From Candidatus Eiseniibacteriota bacterium (lineage in GTDB: Bacteria > Eisenbacteria > RBG-16-71-46): a stretch of 64,000 bases of DNA. Under the pieces are notes generated by a model. That model saw only the letters and a list, made by a program, of their open reading frames with translations. It searched no databases and had not been told where the DNA came from. The translations under genes and the position numbers were made by a program. Within the stretch, counting starts at the first letter, position 1. The number at the start of each line of letters is the position of its first letter. The DNA lies in assembly GCA_016215625.1 (NCBI GenBank), contig JACRIW010000020.1:62001-126000 (forward strand). Direction: 5' to 3'. Positions 39,182-51,018 of this stretch are shown here, one piece after another.

Positions 39182-39925
39182 ATGCGCCGATTGACCGCTT
39201 CCGCGCTTCTCGTGGCCGCCTGTTTCGCCGCTCTCGGCGCCTTCGGCGCCACCGCCCTCGCCGCCGACCGCGGCGCCCGCAAGCTCGACGTCTTCTGGGA
39301 GTCGCCGGAACTCGCGTCGCTCGACCTTCGTGCCATCGCGCTGCTGCCGGTCGGGACGTTCGACGGCAACCTCGAAGCGCGCCGCCTGACCGAGGACGCC
39401 GTCGGCAAGGCGCTCCGGGGCAGCGGGCACCGCTGGCTCTCGCCGCTCGTCACGCGCGAGATGCTGCGGCAGGCGGGCGGGGATTCGCTGCTCAAGGCCG
39501 TGAACACGCAGGTCGTGAACGGCGTGCGCGTGGATTCTCTCCAGGCTCCGTACTACTGCCGCCTCATGCGCGCCCGCGCGCTGCTCACCGTGCGCGTGGA
39601 CCAGTTCGAGAAGCGTGAGATGGAGTTCAACCAGAGCGGCAAGCCCGTGACGACGGTGAACCTGCGCGCCGCGCTCGTGGATTCGACGGGCCGGCTGCTG
39701 TGGACCGCGAGTGGCGCCGAGAATGCCGAAGGGCCGTATCACGACGCCAACTCCGGCGCGATCGGCGTGAAGGCGAGCGGGCTCAACAACGCCCCGCTCA
39801 CGAACCAGGCGGGTGCTCCGGGTTATCCCGAGACGCTCGGCAAGCTGCTCGCCCGCTGGACGCAGGCGTTCCCGCGCCGCGGCCCCGCGCCGGCGGCTTC
39901 GCCCGACTCGACCGGCGCGCGCTGA
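39182..39925 (+). CDS. exported protein of unknown function
   Basis: 247 aa from ATG 39182. A signal peptide (about residues 5-29, ending ALAAD) is followed by DLRAIALLPVGTFDGNLEAR (about 50-69), HRWLSPLVTREMLRQAGGD, YYCRLMRARALLTVRVDQFE and VNLRAALVDSTGRLLWTASG (about 158-177), then a Pro/Ala tail. The pattern of an early beta strand, a central alpha helix and the late strand LVDSTGRLLW resembles outer-membrane-associated proteins of the GNA1162/CsgG type, but I cannot name the family. It lies between the tRNA cluster and tadA with only 4 nt before tadA, so it is probably co-transcribed with tadA. Confidence 0.65.
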   Translation: MRRLTASALLVAACFAALGAFGATALAADRGARKLDVFWESPELASLDLRAIALLPVGTFDGNLEARRLTEDAVGKALRGSGHRWLSPLVTREMLRQAGGDSLLKAVNTQVVNGVRVDSLQAPYYCRLMRARALLTVRVDQFEKREMEFNQSGKPVTTVNLRAALVDSTGRLLWTASGAENAEGPYHDANSGAIGVKASGLNNAPLTNQAGAPGYPETLGKLLARWTQAFPRRGPAPAASPDSTGAR

Positions 39926-39929
39926 CGGC

Positions 39930-40448
39930 GTGTTCATCCTCGACGACGAAGCCGGCATGCGCGCCGCGCTGCGCGAAGCCCACGAGTCGCTCGCGCGTGA
40001 CGAAGTGCCGGTCGGCTGCGTGATCGTGCACGACGGGCTCGTGATCGGGCGCGGCCACAACCAGGTCGAGGGGCTGCAGGACGCCACCGCGCACGCCGAG
40101 GTCGTGGCGATCGGCGCGGCGTCCAACGCGCTGGGCTCGTGGCGCCTGAGCGACTGCACGCTCTACGTCACGCTCGAGCCCTGCTCGATGTGCGCCGGCG
40201 CGATCGTGCTCGCGCGGCTCGGCCGCGTGGTGTATGGAGCGGCCGACCCGAAGGCCGGGGCGTGCGGCTCGGTGCTGGACGTGCTCCACGAGAAGCGCCT
40301 CAACCATCGCGCCGAACTGACCGGCGGGGTGCTGGCCGAGGAATGCGGTGAACTGCTGCGCGAGTTCTTCCGTTCCCGCCGCAAGAAGGCGCTGCGGCTC
40401 GCCGAGGCGCCGCCGATCGACGACCCCGAGGGTGGCGAGGAGGCTTAG
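39930..40448 (+). CDS. tadA: tRNA adenosine(34) deaminase TadA
   Basis: 172 aa. The cytidine/deoxycytidylate deaminase fold is clear: His55 and Glu57 in TAHAEVVAIG, and Cys85 and Cys88 in LEPCSMCAGAIVLAR, are the zinc ligands and proton shuttle, at almost the same positions as in E. coli TadA. DEVPVGCVIV and GRGHNQVEGLQD complete the family pattern. It converts A34 to inosine in tRNA-Arg(ACG), which is encoded just upstream. The GTG at 39930 is chosen because it gives the usual N-terminus (FILDDEAGMRAALREA); an internal ATG at 39957 is possible. Confidence 0.93.
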   Translation: MFILDDEAGMRAALREAHESLARDEVPVGCVIVHDGLVIGRGHNQVEGLQDATAHAEVVAIGAASNALGSWRLSDCTLYVTLEPCSMCAGAIVLARLGRVVYGAADPKAGACGSVLDVLHEKRLNHRAELTGGVLAEECGELLREFFRSRRKKALRLAEAPPIDDPEGGEEA

Positions 40449-40573
40449 GCGCCGCCGGCGCGCCGGCGGTCCGCGCCCGGCGGCGCGAGGCGGGCGCTCG
40501 TCGCCGCGGCGGCGGGAGGAGCACCGGTCCTGCTAACATGGCGCCCGACCGGACGCACCCGCGGGAGACACCC

Positions 40574-40909
40574 ATGCACAAGCGCGCCATCCGACTGCTG
40601 CTCGCCGTCACGTTCGCCGTGTCGCAGCTCCTGCCGATCGCCGTGCCCGCGGCGCGGGCCGCGATGTACGAAGGGCGCAACATCGACGGACGCTGGTACG
40701 AAGGCCGGGCCGTGAGCACGACGTACGGCTCCTACCGCTGCCAGGTCAAGTTCAACGGTGACCGTGCGTTCATCAAGCTCGACGGCTCGAGCCTCCAGAT
40801 CGTCGGCATCCTCGACGAGGAAGTGATCACCGACCCGCACGACATCCTCGCGCGCGATCCCAAGCGCGGCGTGAACTGGACGCTCGAAGTGGTGAACCTG
40901 CGTCATTGA
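40574..40909 (+). CDS. small exported protein of unknown function
   Basis: 111 aa. A signal peptide (about residues 5-29, ending ARAAM) is followed by a compact beta-rich domain: YEGRNIDGRWYEGRAVSTTY (about 31-50), YRCQVKFNGDRAFIKL and GILDEEVITDPHDILARDP. I do not recognise the family. GGGAG precedes the ATG. Its stop overlaps the start of the next exported protein by one base, so these two and the 770-aa protein after them form an operon of exported proteins. Confidence 0.65.
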   Translation: MHKRAIRLLLAVTFAVSQLLPIAVPAARAAMYEGRNIDGRWYEGRAVSTTYGSYRCQVKFNGDRAFIKLDGSSLQIVGILDEEVITDPHDILARDPKRGVNWTLEVVNLRH

Positions 40910-41712
40910 TGGCACGAACACTCACGGCCGCGCTGGCGGCGACGTTCCTGTTCCTCGCCGCGAGTCCGGCCGTGCCGGGCGCCGCGGTGCGCGCCACCCC
41001 GGCGCGCCGTCACACGGTCGCGGCGCTTCCGCCCGTCATGCTGTGGGCGTGGGAATACCCGCAGGACCTGCGCTTCGCCGATCCCGCGCGCGTGGGCGTG
41101 GCTTCGCTCGGCGCGACCGCGGCGCTGGTCGGCGACGACGTGCGCGTGACGATGCGCCGCCAGCCGCTGCGGCTGGCCCCGGGCGCCGCGCACGTGCGCG
41201 TGCTGCGCGTGGAGCTGCCGCGCGGCGCGAAACCGGCGCTGTCCGAGGTGCAGGCGGCGCGGCTCGCGCGGCTCGCCGCCGGACTCGCGCGTGAGAGCGG
41301 CGTGCGCGGCGTGCAGCTCGACTTCGACGCGCCGCGCTCGGCGCGGCCGTTCTACCGGCGGCTGCTCGCGCGCGTGCGCGCGGAACTGCCCGACACGAGC
41401 CTGCTCGCGATGACCGCGCTCGCCTCGTGGGCGATGGGCGACGCGTGGCTGGAGGGGCTGCCGGTGGACGCCGCGGTGCCGATGGTGTTCCGCATGGGCG
41501 CCGACGCCGGGCGCATCCGCGCGGCGCTCACGGCCGGCCGCGATTTCACGCCGGAGCGCGCGCGTGGCAATCTCGGCGTGGATTTGGACGAACCGTGGCC
41601 GCGTTTCCTGCCCGGCCGGCGGTTGTGGATCTTCGTGCATGGATCGTGGACGCCCGCGCGCGTGGAGCGTGTGAACCGAGCGTGGGCGCAGTGGAAGAGA
41701 GACTCGACATGA
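40909..41712 (+). CDS. exported DUF3142-like protein
   Basis: 267 aa. A signal peptide (about residues 3-24) is followed by PPVMLWAWEYPQDLRFADP (about 41-59), then TMRRQPLRLAPGAAHVRVLRVELP, GVQLDFDAPRSARPFYRRLLARVR (shown in parts), ALASWAMGDAWLEGLP, AAVPMVFRMG, and the C-terminal RLWIFVHGSWTPARVERVN. The order LWAWE, QLDFDA, MTALASW, PMVFRMG is that of DUF3142 proteins, which have a TIM-barrel-like glycosidase-related fold of unknown substrate. Its ATG overlaps the previous stop, and its stop overlaps the next ATG by 4 nt. Confidence 0.65.
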   Translation: MARTLTAALAATFLFLAASPAVPGAAVRATPARRHTVAALPPVMLWAWEYPQDLRFADPARVGVASLGATAALVGDDVRVTMRRQPLRLAPGAAHVRVLRVELPRGAKPALSEVQAARLARLAAGLARESGVRGVQLDFDAPRSARPFYRRLLARVRAELPDTSLLAMTALASWAMGDAWLEGLPVDAAVPMVFRMGADAGRIRAALTAGRDFTPERARGNLGVDLDEPWPRFLPGRRLWIFVHGSWTPARVERVNRAWAQWKRDST

Positions 41713-44021
41713 AGTCGCGTGTGTCCGCCGCCGCCCTCGCCGTGCTGCTCACGGCCGCCTCGCTCGCGTTCGCCTGTGGACCGGATCTCCCGTACGCCGT
41801 CTTCACGCACGCGCGCCATCCCGACGTGCCGCTCGAGCCGTTCGCCGCGGGGCAGATCGGCGTCGTCCAGCCCACGTGGGCGCGCAGCTACCTCGTCGTC
41901 TCGTACCGCTGGCTCTCGGGCACGCCGCTGACCGCCGACGAGCAGGCGGGCGCGCTGCGCACGTGGCGCGAGCGCGCGCAGCCGTGGTGGACCGAGACGA
42001 AGCGCGCCGGGCTGCCCGACTGGATGGCGGCGCGCGCGAAGGTCGCGGGGCTGCCGAAGCCGCCGCGCGAGCTGAGCGCGGCGATGGCCGACGGCTCGTG
42101 GCAGTACTCGTTCAACGCCGGGCCCGATGCGTTCCGTCTGGCGGTGCGCACGCTGAACGAGCGCGTGGCGGCCGAGGGCGCGCGCAGCGCCGCCGTGCGT
42201 GCCTGGGCCGCGGCGCAGGACACCGTGTTCGCGATCTCCGCGGGCGGGGACTACCGCCTCGCCGAACCCGCCGGTGCGCGCACCGATCCGGACCGGATCT
42301 ACCAGCTCGCCGCGGTCGCGTTCCACGGGCGCATCTGGGCCGACGCCGAGCCGCGCTTCCGCGTGCTCGCGCAGTCGCCGCTCGGCCGCCATCGCGCGCT
42401 CGCGCGCTACCTCGCCGTGCGCTGCGTCGTGCGCGCGGCGCAGCCGGACGACGAGGACGGCACGATCGACCGCGAGGCGTTCACGCGCGCCGAGGGCGAA
42501 CTGCGGGACATGCTCGAGGATCCCGTGCTGGCCGAGGTGCATCCGGCCGCGCGCCGGCTGCTCGGCTTCGTCGCGTTCCGGCTGCGGCCGGTCGAGCGCT
42601 TCGCGGACCTGTCGCGTTCGCTCCGCACGAACGACCCCGGCTTCGGCCAGGACCTGTGGGACTTCGCGCTCATGCTCGACAGCGTGACGGGCGCCGACGA
42701 CGCGCCGACGGCGATCGCGTCGTCGCGCGACGCGCTCGCGGCCGCGGCGGCGAACGACGAACTCGCCGACTGGGTGATCACGTACCAGCGCGGCGCCGCC
42801 GCCGGCACGCGCGCCTACCTGCGCTGGAAGGGCACGCGCGCGCTGCCCTGGCTGGTCGCGGCCCTCGCTGCGGCGCAGCCGAACGGACGCGAGACGCCCG
42901 AGCTGCTCGAGGCCGCGGCGCTCGTGCCGCCGATGTCGCCCGCGTTCGCCACGGTCTCCTCGCATCGCGCGCGGCTGATGTCGCAGCGCGGCGAGGCGCC
43001 CGGCGCGCGCCGCGTGCTCGACGCCGCGCTCGCGCGCCCGGCGCTCCCGGTCGGGAGCCGCAACGTGCTGCTCGCGCAGCGCACGGCGCTCGCGCACACG
43101 TGGACGGCGCTGCTCGCCGACCTGCCGCGTGCGCCGGCCGAGGTGATCTACGGTCCCGACGTGCTCGTCGAGCCCACGCCGGTCACGACTCCGGGCTGGG
43201 AGCCGGATTCGTCGTACGTGCGCCAGCGTGAGAGCGTGCTGCGCCTTCGGCGACGCGCCGAGTGTCTCGACGAGGACGGCGCCGAACTCTTCAACCGCAC
43301 GCTGCCGCTCGCGCGCTGGCAGGACGCGGTGGGCGCGGACGTGCTGCCCGACCGCGTGCGCCGCGCGCTCGCGCTCGCGGGCTGGATGCGCGCGGTGCTG
43401 CTCGCGGACTCGGCGGCAGCCGCGTCGTTCGCGCAGTCGCTGCGCGCGCTCGAGCCGTCGCTCGCCGCCGACCTCGCGGCGGGGGAGAAGGCGGCGCCCG
43501 GCGAGGGCCGCGATTTCGCGGTGGCGCTGCTCGTCGCGCGGCGCCCCGGCCTGCGCCCGTACCTGGGCGCGGGGCTCGACCGGCTCGAGCCGTTCGACCG
43601 GCTCGACGACTACCGCGACAACTGGTGGTCGTCGCGCGAGCAGGTGACGGGGCAGGAGTACGACGGACTCGTGCCCGGCGACGCCGCCACCGGCATCGTC
43701 ACGCGTGACGGCGTCCGGTCGCCGGCGCCCTCGTGCGCGTTCCTCACCTCGCCCGAACGCGCGGCCGCGGCCGAGCAGGGCGTGCGGCTGTCGAAGACGT
43801 GGCCCGCGCCGCGCTGGATGGGCGCGCGCATCCTCGCGTTCGCGAAGGCGCGTCCGCGTGACCCGCGCGTGCCGGAGGCGCTGCACCGGCTCGTGCGCGC
43901 GGTGCGCCTCGGCGCGGCCGACGACGCGAGCGCGCGCATGGCGAAGGAGGCGTTCACGCTCCTGCACCGGCGCTACCCCGCGAGTCCCTGGGCGAAGAAG
44001 ACGAAGAGCTGGGGCGTGTAG
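41709..44021 (+). CDS. large exported protein of unknown function, partner of the DUF3142-like protein
   Basis: 770 aa. A signal peptide ending LAFACGPD could be a lipoprotein signal, with the Cys at about residue 23 after LAFA. The body is largely alpha-helical with repeated helix pairs, for example LAAVAFHGRIWADAEPRFRV, RALARYLAVRCVVRAAQPDD and DDASARMAKEAFTLLHRRYP, suggesting an alpha-solenoid of TPR-like repeats. The N-terminal 100 residues contain WARSYLVVSYRWLSGTPLTA. No enzyme motif is visible. The 4-nt overlap with the DUF3142-like gene suggests the two proteins function together at the outer membrane. Confidence 0.6.
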   Translation: MKSRVSAAALAVLLTAASLAFACGPDLPYAVFTHARHPDVPLEPFAAGQIGVVQPTWARSYLVVSYRWLSGTPLTADEQAGALRTWRERAQPWWTETKRAGLPDWMAARAKVAGLPKPPRELSAAMADGSWQYSFNAGPDAFRLAVRTLNERVAAEGARSAAVRAWAAAQDTVFAISAGGDYRLAEPAGARTDPDRIYQLAAVAFHGRIWADAEPRFRVLAQSPLGRHRALARYLAVRCVVRAAQPDDEDGTIDREAFTRAEGELRDMLEDPVLAEVHPAARRLLGFVAFRLRPVERFADLSRSLRTNDPGFGQDLWDFALMLDSVTGADDAPTAIASSRDALAAAAANDELADWVITYQRGAAAGTRAYLRWKGTRALPWLVAALAAAQPNGRETPELLEAAALVPPMSPAFATVSSHRARLMSQRGEAPGARRVLDAALARPALPVGSRNVLLAQRTALAHTWTALLADLPRAPAEVIYGPDVLVEPTPVTTPGWEPDSSYVRQRESVLRLRRRAECLDEDGAELFNRTLPLARWQDAVGADVLPDRVRRALALAGWMRAVLLADSAAAASFAQSLRALEPSLAADLAAGEKAAPGEGRDFAVALLVARRPGLRPYLGAGLDRLEPFDRLDDYRDNWWSSREQVTGQEYDGLVPGDAATGIVTRDGVRSPAPSCAFLTSPERAAAAEQGVRLSKTWPAPRWMGARILAFAKARPRDPRVPEALHRLVRAVRLGAADDASARMAKEAFTLLHRRYPASPWAKKTKSWGV

Positions 44022-44055
44022 CGTCCCGGCTCTTCGTGACCCCGCTGCGCGGCCG

Positions 44056-45711
44056 TCAGCGCTTCGCCGAACCCCACGCCGCCATGATCGCGGCGATCTG
44101 CGGCGGGGTCGCGCCGGGCGCGTCGAAGGCGAGCTTCTCCGGATTCCAGCGCGGCTTCACGCGCCACGGGCCGCCTTCCTGCGGGCAGTGCGTGTCGCAG
44201 TTGCCGCACTCGTTGCAGGTGCCGCCGTCCACGACCCACTGCAGCTCGCGCTGGAAGTCGCCCGCGGCCATCGCCGTGGGCGGAGATTCGAGCGCGTGGA
44301 ACGCGCCGTTCGGGCAGACGAGCAGGCAGTTGTTGCACGACTCGCAGTCGAACATCGGCAGCGTCTCGCGCGCCGCGGGCTCGGCCGGCGCCGGAGCGTG
44401 GTACGCGGGATCGCTCGCGACGCGTCCCGCGTACACGTGCAGGTTGGCCGCGGCCGCTTCGGACACGGGCGCAGACGGCATGAGGCCGGCGCGTGCGCGC
44501 ACGTACTCGGCGAGATTCGCCGCGCCGACGCGTTCCATGTCGGCTTCGAGCGCCTTGAGGTAGCGCGGCAGGCGGCGGTAGCCGGTGGGCTTGAGCAGGT
44601 CGGTGCACGTCGTGACGGGGCCGAACCCGTTCGCGATCGCGTCGGGGAAGTTCTCGGCCGTGATGCCGGCGCTGAACGAAATGGCGTAGCGCGAGCCCGT
44701 GGCGCGCACGAAGCGGTCGGCGAGCATGGTCGCGATCACGTGCAGCGGCGGGCCGCTCAGGTAGACGTGCTCGCCCTCGAGGCGCCCGCGCGTGTTCTTC
44801 ACGACGAGCGTGTTCGAGAACTTCACGCCGAGCGTCAGGCCGTTGCGCGCCGCGAGCCCGGACAGCCAGTCGAGCATGCGCAGCGCGTCGTTCCACTGCA
44901 GGTCCTTGTCGAACGCGGCGCGGTCGAGCTCGACGTGCTCGTAGCCGAGCGTGCCGCGCAGCACTTCCTCGACCGCCTCGTAGCCGAGCAGCGTGGGGTT
45001 GAGTTTCACGACCACGTGCAGCGCATGCCGCGTGAGCAGGTGCTCGACGATGCCCTCGAGCTCCGCGGGCGGGCAGCCGTGGAAGCTCGACAGCGTCACG
45101 GTGTCGAACACGCGCGCGGGCACGGGCACGTCGGCGATCGCGCGCAGCGGCGCGGGCAGCGACTCGCGCAGCGACGACAGAAGCGCGCGCGAGTCGAGCA
45201 TGTCGTCGAGGAAGCGCGCGACGGTCGCGGAGCGGATGCCCGCGAGGTCGTAGCCGACCGAGCCGTCGAAGATCGTGTGCGCACCCGTCTCGGACGGGAT
45301 GCCGCGCGCGCGCAGGATGTGGATGAGGTACCACGCCTTCGCGTATTCGCGCGCCGACTCCTCGAGACTCAGTTCCTGCGACCACTCGACGTTGTAGCCC
45401 TCGCCGGGCGCGTCGATGCACGGGCGCGGGATCTCGAGGCGGTCGAGCACCTGCACGGTCTTCAGCTCGAGCACGCGCGAGCCGGCGAGCCAGGCCGCGA
45501 CGAGGTTCTGCGCGAGCTGGGTGTGCGGACCGGCGGCGGGGCCGAGGGGCGTGGAGGCGCGCCCGCCCGGCAGGACGACCGACAGGTCGAGCCCTTCGCG
45601 CGGCTTCCAGAACGAGCGCCGCGGCAGGTGGAAGATGCTGCGATCGTGCTCGTACTCTTCGAGCGCGCGTGCGAGCAGGTGCGCGAACGGCTTCGGGGTC
45701 AGCGCGGCCAC
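44056..45711 (-). CDS. ygfK: YgfK-like iron-sulfur protein, short form lacking the flavin module
   Basis: 551 aa, about half the length of E. coli YgfK (about 1030 aa). The N-terminal dihydroorotate-dehydrogenase-like barrel (about residues 20-420) includes TQLAQNLVAAWLAGSRVLEL, TLSSFHGCPPAELEGIVEHL, VVVKLNPTLLG, SNTLVVKNTRG and AISFSAGITAENFPDAI. Two [4Fe-4S] motifs follow, CESCNNCLLVCP (456-467) and CNECGNCDTHCP (499-510). The central glutamate-synthase-like FAD/NAD(P)H domain, normally between these parts, is absent. In urate catabolism YgfK is required for reductive ring opening. Electrons must come from another protein here. GTG start; it overlaps ssnA by 13 nt, as the last gene of the operon. 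Confidence 0.8.
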   Translation of the reverse strand: MAALTPKPFAHLLARALEEYEHDRSIFHLPRRSFWKPREGLDLSVVLPGGRASTPLGPAAGPHTQLAQNLVAAWLAGSRVLELKTVQVLDRLEIPRPCIDAPGEGYNVEWSQELSLEESAREYAKAWYLIHILRARGIPSETGAHTIFDGSVGYDLAGIRSATVARFLDDMLDSRALLSSLRESLPAPLRAIADVPVPARVFDTVTLSSFHGCPPAELEGIVEHLLTRHALHVVVKLNPTLLGYEAVEEVLRGTLGYEHVELDRAAFDKDLQWNDALRMLDWLSGLAARNGLTLGVKFSNTLVVKNTRGRLEGEHVYLSGPPLHVIATMLADRFVRATGSRYAISFSAGITAENFPDAIANGFGPVTTCTDLLKPTGYRRLPRYLKALEADMERVGAANLAEYVRARAGLMPSAPVSEAAAANLHVYAGRVASDPAYHAPAPAEPAARETLPMFDCESCNNCLLVCPNGAFHALESPPTAMAAGDFQRELQWVVDGGTCNECGNCDTHCPQEGGPWRVKPRWNPEKLAFDAPGATPPQIAAIMAAWGSAKR

Positions 45712-46795
45712 GGGTCGCTCTCCATGCGGCGCCAGAGTCCCGGGGCCGCCTCACGCGCGTCGGCGCGCAGTTGTTCGATGTCGGCGCCCACGAGGCGCCC
45801 TTCGTCCACCACGACGCGGCCCGCGACGGTGACGCGCCAGGGTCGCGGGGTGCCCGCCGCGTCCGGTCGCATCTCCACCCGGTCCTGTTCGAGCGCCGCC
45901 TCGCCGCCGAAGCGCTCGGCCATCAGCGTCCGCCCGGCGTCGAGCCGTGCGCGCAGCGCCGCGTCGCCCGCCGTGTCGCCCTCGGCGGCGGCGAGGGCGA
46001 GCAGCTCTTGCAGCTCGAGCGGCAGGTCGGAGGGGAAGCCGTCGGTGCCGAGCGCCACGCGCGGGCTCGCCGCGAGGGAACGCGCGTACCCGACGCGGTT
46101 GTTCGCGTTCGAGCGCGGGTTGTGGAGCAGCCACAGTCCGCGCGCGTGCGCGTCGCGCACCTGTTCGGGGGAGAGCCACACGCCGTGCGCCATGAGCGAG
46201 CCTTCGGGCAGCGCGCCGAGATCGCGCAGGCGTTCGTACGGCCCCGCGAAGCCGCGCGCATGCGCATCGGCCACGTCGGCGGTGTCCTCGGCCACGTGCA
46301 CGTGCATCACGGTGCCCAGTGCGCGGCACAGCTCGCCCGCCTCGCGCACGGTCGCGTCCGACACGGTGAAGCTCGCGTGCAGCCCGACGAGCCCGCGCAC
46401 GAGCGGGCGGCGATTCCCGTGCACGAAGCGCGCGCACTCCGCGAGCCCGCGCGCGGCCTCCGCGCGGCCGCCGTTGCGCTCGGTCGCGCCGTAGGTGAGC
46501 ACGGCGCGCATGCCGAACTCCTCGCACGCGTCCGCGAGCACGTCGAGCGAGCCCTCGATGAAGTTCGGGGACTCGTGGTGATCGACCAGCGCGGTCGGGC
46601 CCGCGAGCAGCGCTTCGGCGACGTAAGCCCTCGTACCTGCGCGCAGCGTCTTCTCGTCCAGCGCACGGTCGAGCCGCCACCACACGGCTTCGAGGATCTC
46701 GACGAAGTTCACCGGGGCACGGCTCGGCGCGCCTATGCCATACGGCGCGAGCGCGCTGTACAGGTGCGTGTGCGCGTTGACGTGGCCGGGCTGCG

Positions 46796-46799
<4 letters not shown>
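45699..46799 (-). CDS. ssnA: SsnA-like amidohydrolase, N-terminally short
   Basis: 366 aa of the amidohydrolase (ATZ/TRZ, guanine-deaminase-like) family. It starts directly at the metal motif PGHVNAHTHLYSALAPYG, with no N-terminal composite beta-sandwich segment (about 60-70 residues in typical SsnA of about 440 aa). PVNFVEILEAVWWRLDRALD, ALVDHHESPNFIEGSLDV, MHVHVAEDTADV, MAHGVWLSP, NPRSNANNRVGY and LGTDGFPSDL follow, keeping HxH, His and Asp metal and catalytic residues. SsnA acts with YgfK and XDH in anaerobic purine catabolism. The ATG overlaps the xdh stop by 4 nt, so the short N-terminus is not a wrong start. The C-terminal sheet part (WRVTVAGRVVVDEG) is retained. Confidence 0.85.
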
Positions 46800-49432
<2,633 letters not shown>

Positions 49433-49467
49433 CCCAGCCTCCCGTTCCGCCCCGCAGGGCCGCGCGA

Positions 49468-51018
49468 CTACTTCGCGGCCAGCGCGCTCGGATAGCGGGC
49501 GATGAACGCGATCGCGTGCTGCAGTTCGCGCGTGTCGAGGCCCTCACCGATCTTGTGCGTGTTCTGTTCGATGCCCGTGCCGAAGCCGAACATGGCCGGG
49601 TGCTTGTACGCGCCCGCGTCCACCCACTGCTTGCCGGCGGGAACCGTGATGCCGTTGTCCTTGACCGGAACCGGCCAGCCCACGCCGTCGGTCGAGAACA
49701 CCCAGCGGTCCACGCGCGGTTCGCGCCGCAGCGAGCCGGCCTTCTCGTTCTTCTCGACGACGTTCGGCGTGATCACGGCGCGGTACGCGTCCACCGCGGC
49801 CGTCACGGCCGGGTGCGTGTCCGGCGTCATCCAGCTCATGTAGATCTGCGGATTGCCCGGCACGTAGCCGCGCCACGTGGGCAGGTCGTACGTGGGCACG
49901 CCCACTTCGACCTTGAGGCCCGCGGCGCGCGCGGCCTTCACCGCATCGAGCGCGTCCACGTCGGCCACCGACTGCTCCGGCGTCTCGCCGATCGTGAAGC
50001 GGCGGTCGAAGCGGAACGTGAAGCAGTCCGGCACGGCGCAGTCGCTCGGCGTGTCGAGATGCGACCACGACGCGGTGCGCGTGCCCTTGCCGAGCACTTC
50101 GTGATCGAGGAAGCCGACGCCCTTGGCGTGCTTCTCGGCCGCTTCCTTGAGGATCGCGGCGCCGTACTCGAGCGGGTTGAGCCCTTCGTGCGGCATCGAA
50201 CCGTGGCAGGAGCGCCCGGTGACCTTCACTTCGATCTGCATGCGGCCGCGCTGGCCGCGGTAGATGCCGAGCGCGCCCTTGGCGGAGTCGCCCGTCGAGT
50301 CGGTGAGGATCACGACGTCGGGAATCATCTCGGGCGGAGCGCCCGGGAGCACCTTGCGCGTGATGTAGAGCGGGCCGCCGCCGTCGTTGTCTTCTTCGGC
50401 GACGGTGATGTAGCCGCGCAGGATCACGCCGCGCATGACGCCTTCGGACATGAGCTCGACCAGGATGCGCGAGCCCATGATCTGGCTGAGCACGCCACCC
50501 AGCTGGTCGGCCGAGCCGCGGCCGAAGAGCATGTGGTTCCACTCGTCGTCGGGCGGGAGGTAGCCGAGTTCGCGGCGCAGGTACGTGCGGTCGATCTTGC
50601 TCTCGTCGAACAGGCCGACGTACGGATCGAGTCCGCCCGTCTTCTCGCGCCACACCGGGCGCAGCGCCTTCACGGTGTCGCAGTGGCCGTCCAGGTAGAC
50701 GACCTTCTTCTGCTCGCGCGGGATGCCGTCGTTCTTGTCCTCGACGACCCACGAGAGGTTGCCGAACGCGTCGAAACCGATGTCGTCGGCCGAGGCGACG
50801 GCCTTGATCTCGATCATGCGCTTCTTGAGGTACTCGAGGCGCGGGCCTTCGTGGTTCGACAGACCGCAGGACGGATCGCCGCCCTGGTCCACCGGTTTGT
50901 CCACGTAGTCGGCCGGGATGCGAATCGCTTCCTTCAGGATCTCGACGGCCAGCGGCAGGTCGCGCGCGGCGAGGGCCGCGATCTTGGCATCGAGGGCGGT
51001 GACGGTCGGCGCGCTCAT
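49468..51018 (-). CDS. ygeY: YgeY family M20 metallopeptidase/deacylase
   Basis: 516 aa, M20-like. It shows VVYLDGHCDTVKALRPVWRE (about residues 105-124), with the metal His and Asp, then GRGSADQLGGVLSQIMGSRI, ITVAEEDNDGGGPLY, where the Glu-Glu pair supplies base and metal ligand, and GRSCHGSMPHEGLNPLEYGA in the dimerisation lid domain. The C-terminal VDAGAYKHPAMFGFGTGIEQ carries the last metal His. YgeY belongs to the anaerobic urate/purine gene set and is thought to cleave a ureido or carbamoyl intermediate; the exact bond is not proven by sequence. The ATG overlaps the ygeW stop by 4 nt. It is longer than E. coli YgeY (about 400 aa) because of extra N- and C-terminal segments. Confidence 0.85.
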   Translation of the reverse strand: MSAPTVTALDAKIAALAARDLPLAVEILKEAIRIPADYVDKPVDQGGDPSCGLSNHEGPRLEYLKKRMIEIKAVASADDIGFDAFGNLSWVVEDKNDGIPREQKKVVYLDGHCDTVKALRPVWREKTGGLDPYVGLFDESKIDRTYLRRELGYLPPDDEWNHMLFGRGSADQLGGVLSQIMGSRILVELMSEGVMRGVILRGYITVAEEDNDGGGPLYITRKVLPGAPPEMIPDVVILTDSTGDSAKGALGIYRGQRGRMQIEVKVTGRSCHGSMPHEGLNPLEYGAAILKEAAEKHAKGVGFLDHEVLGKGTRTASWSHLDTPSDCAVPDCFTFRFDRRFTIGETPEQSVADVDALDAVKAARAAGLKVEVGVPTYDLPTWRGYVPGNPQIYMSWMTPDTHPAVTAAVDAYRAVITPNVVEKNEKAGSLRREPRVDRWVFSTDGVGWPVPVKDNGITVPAGKQWVDAGAYKHPAMFGFGTGIEQNTHKIGEGLDTRELQHAIAFIARYPSALAAK

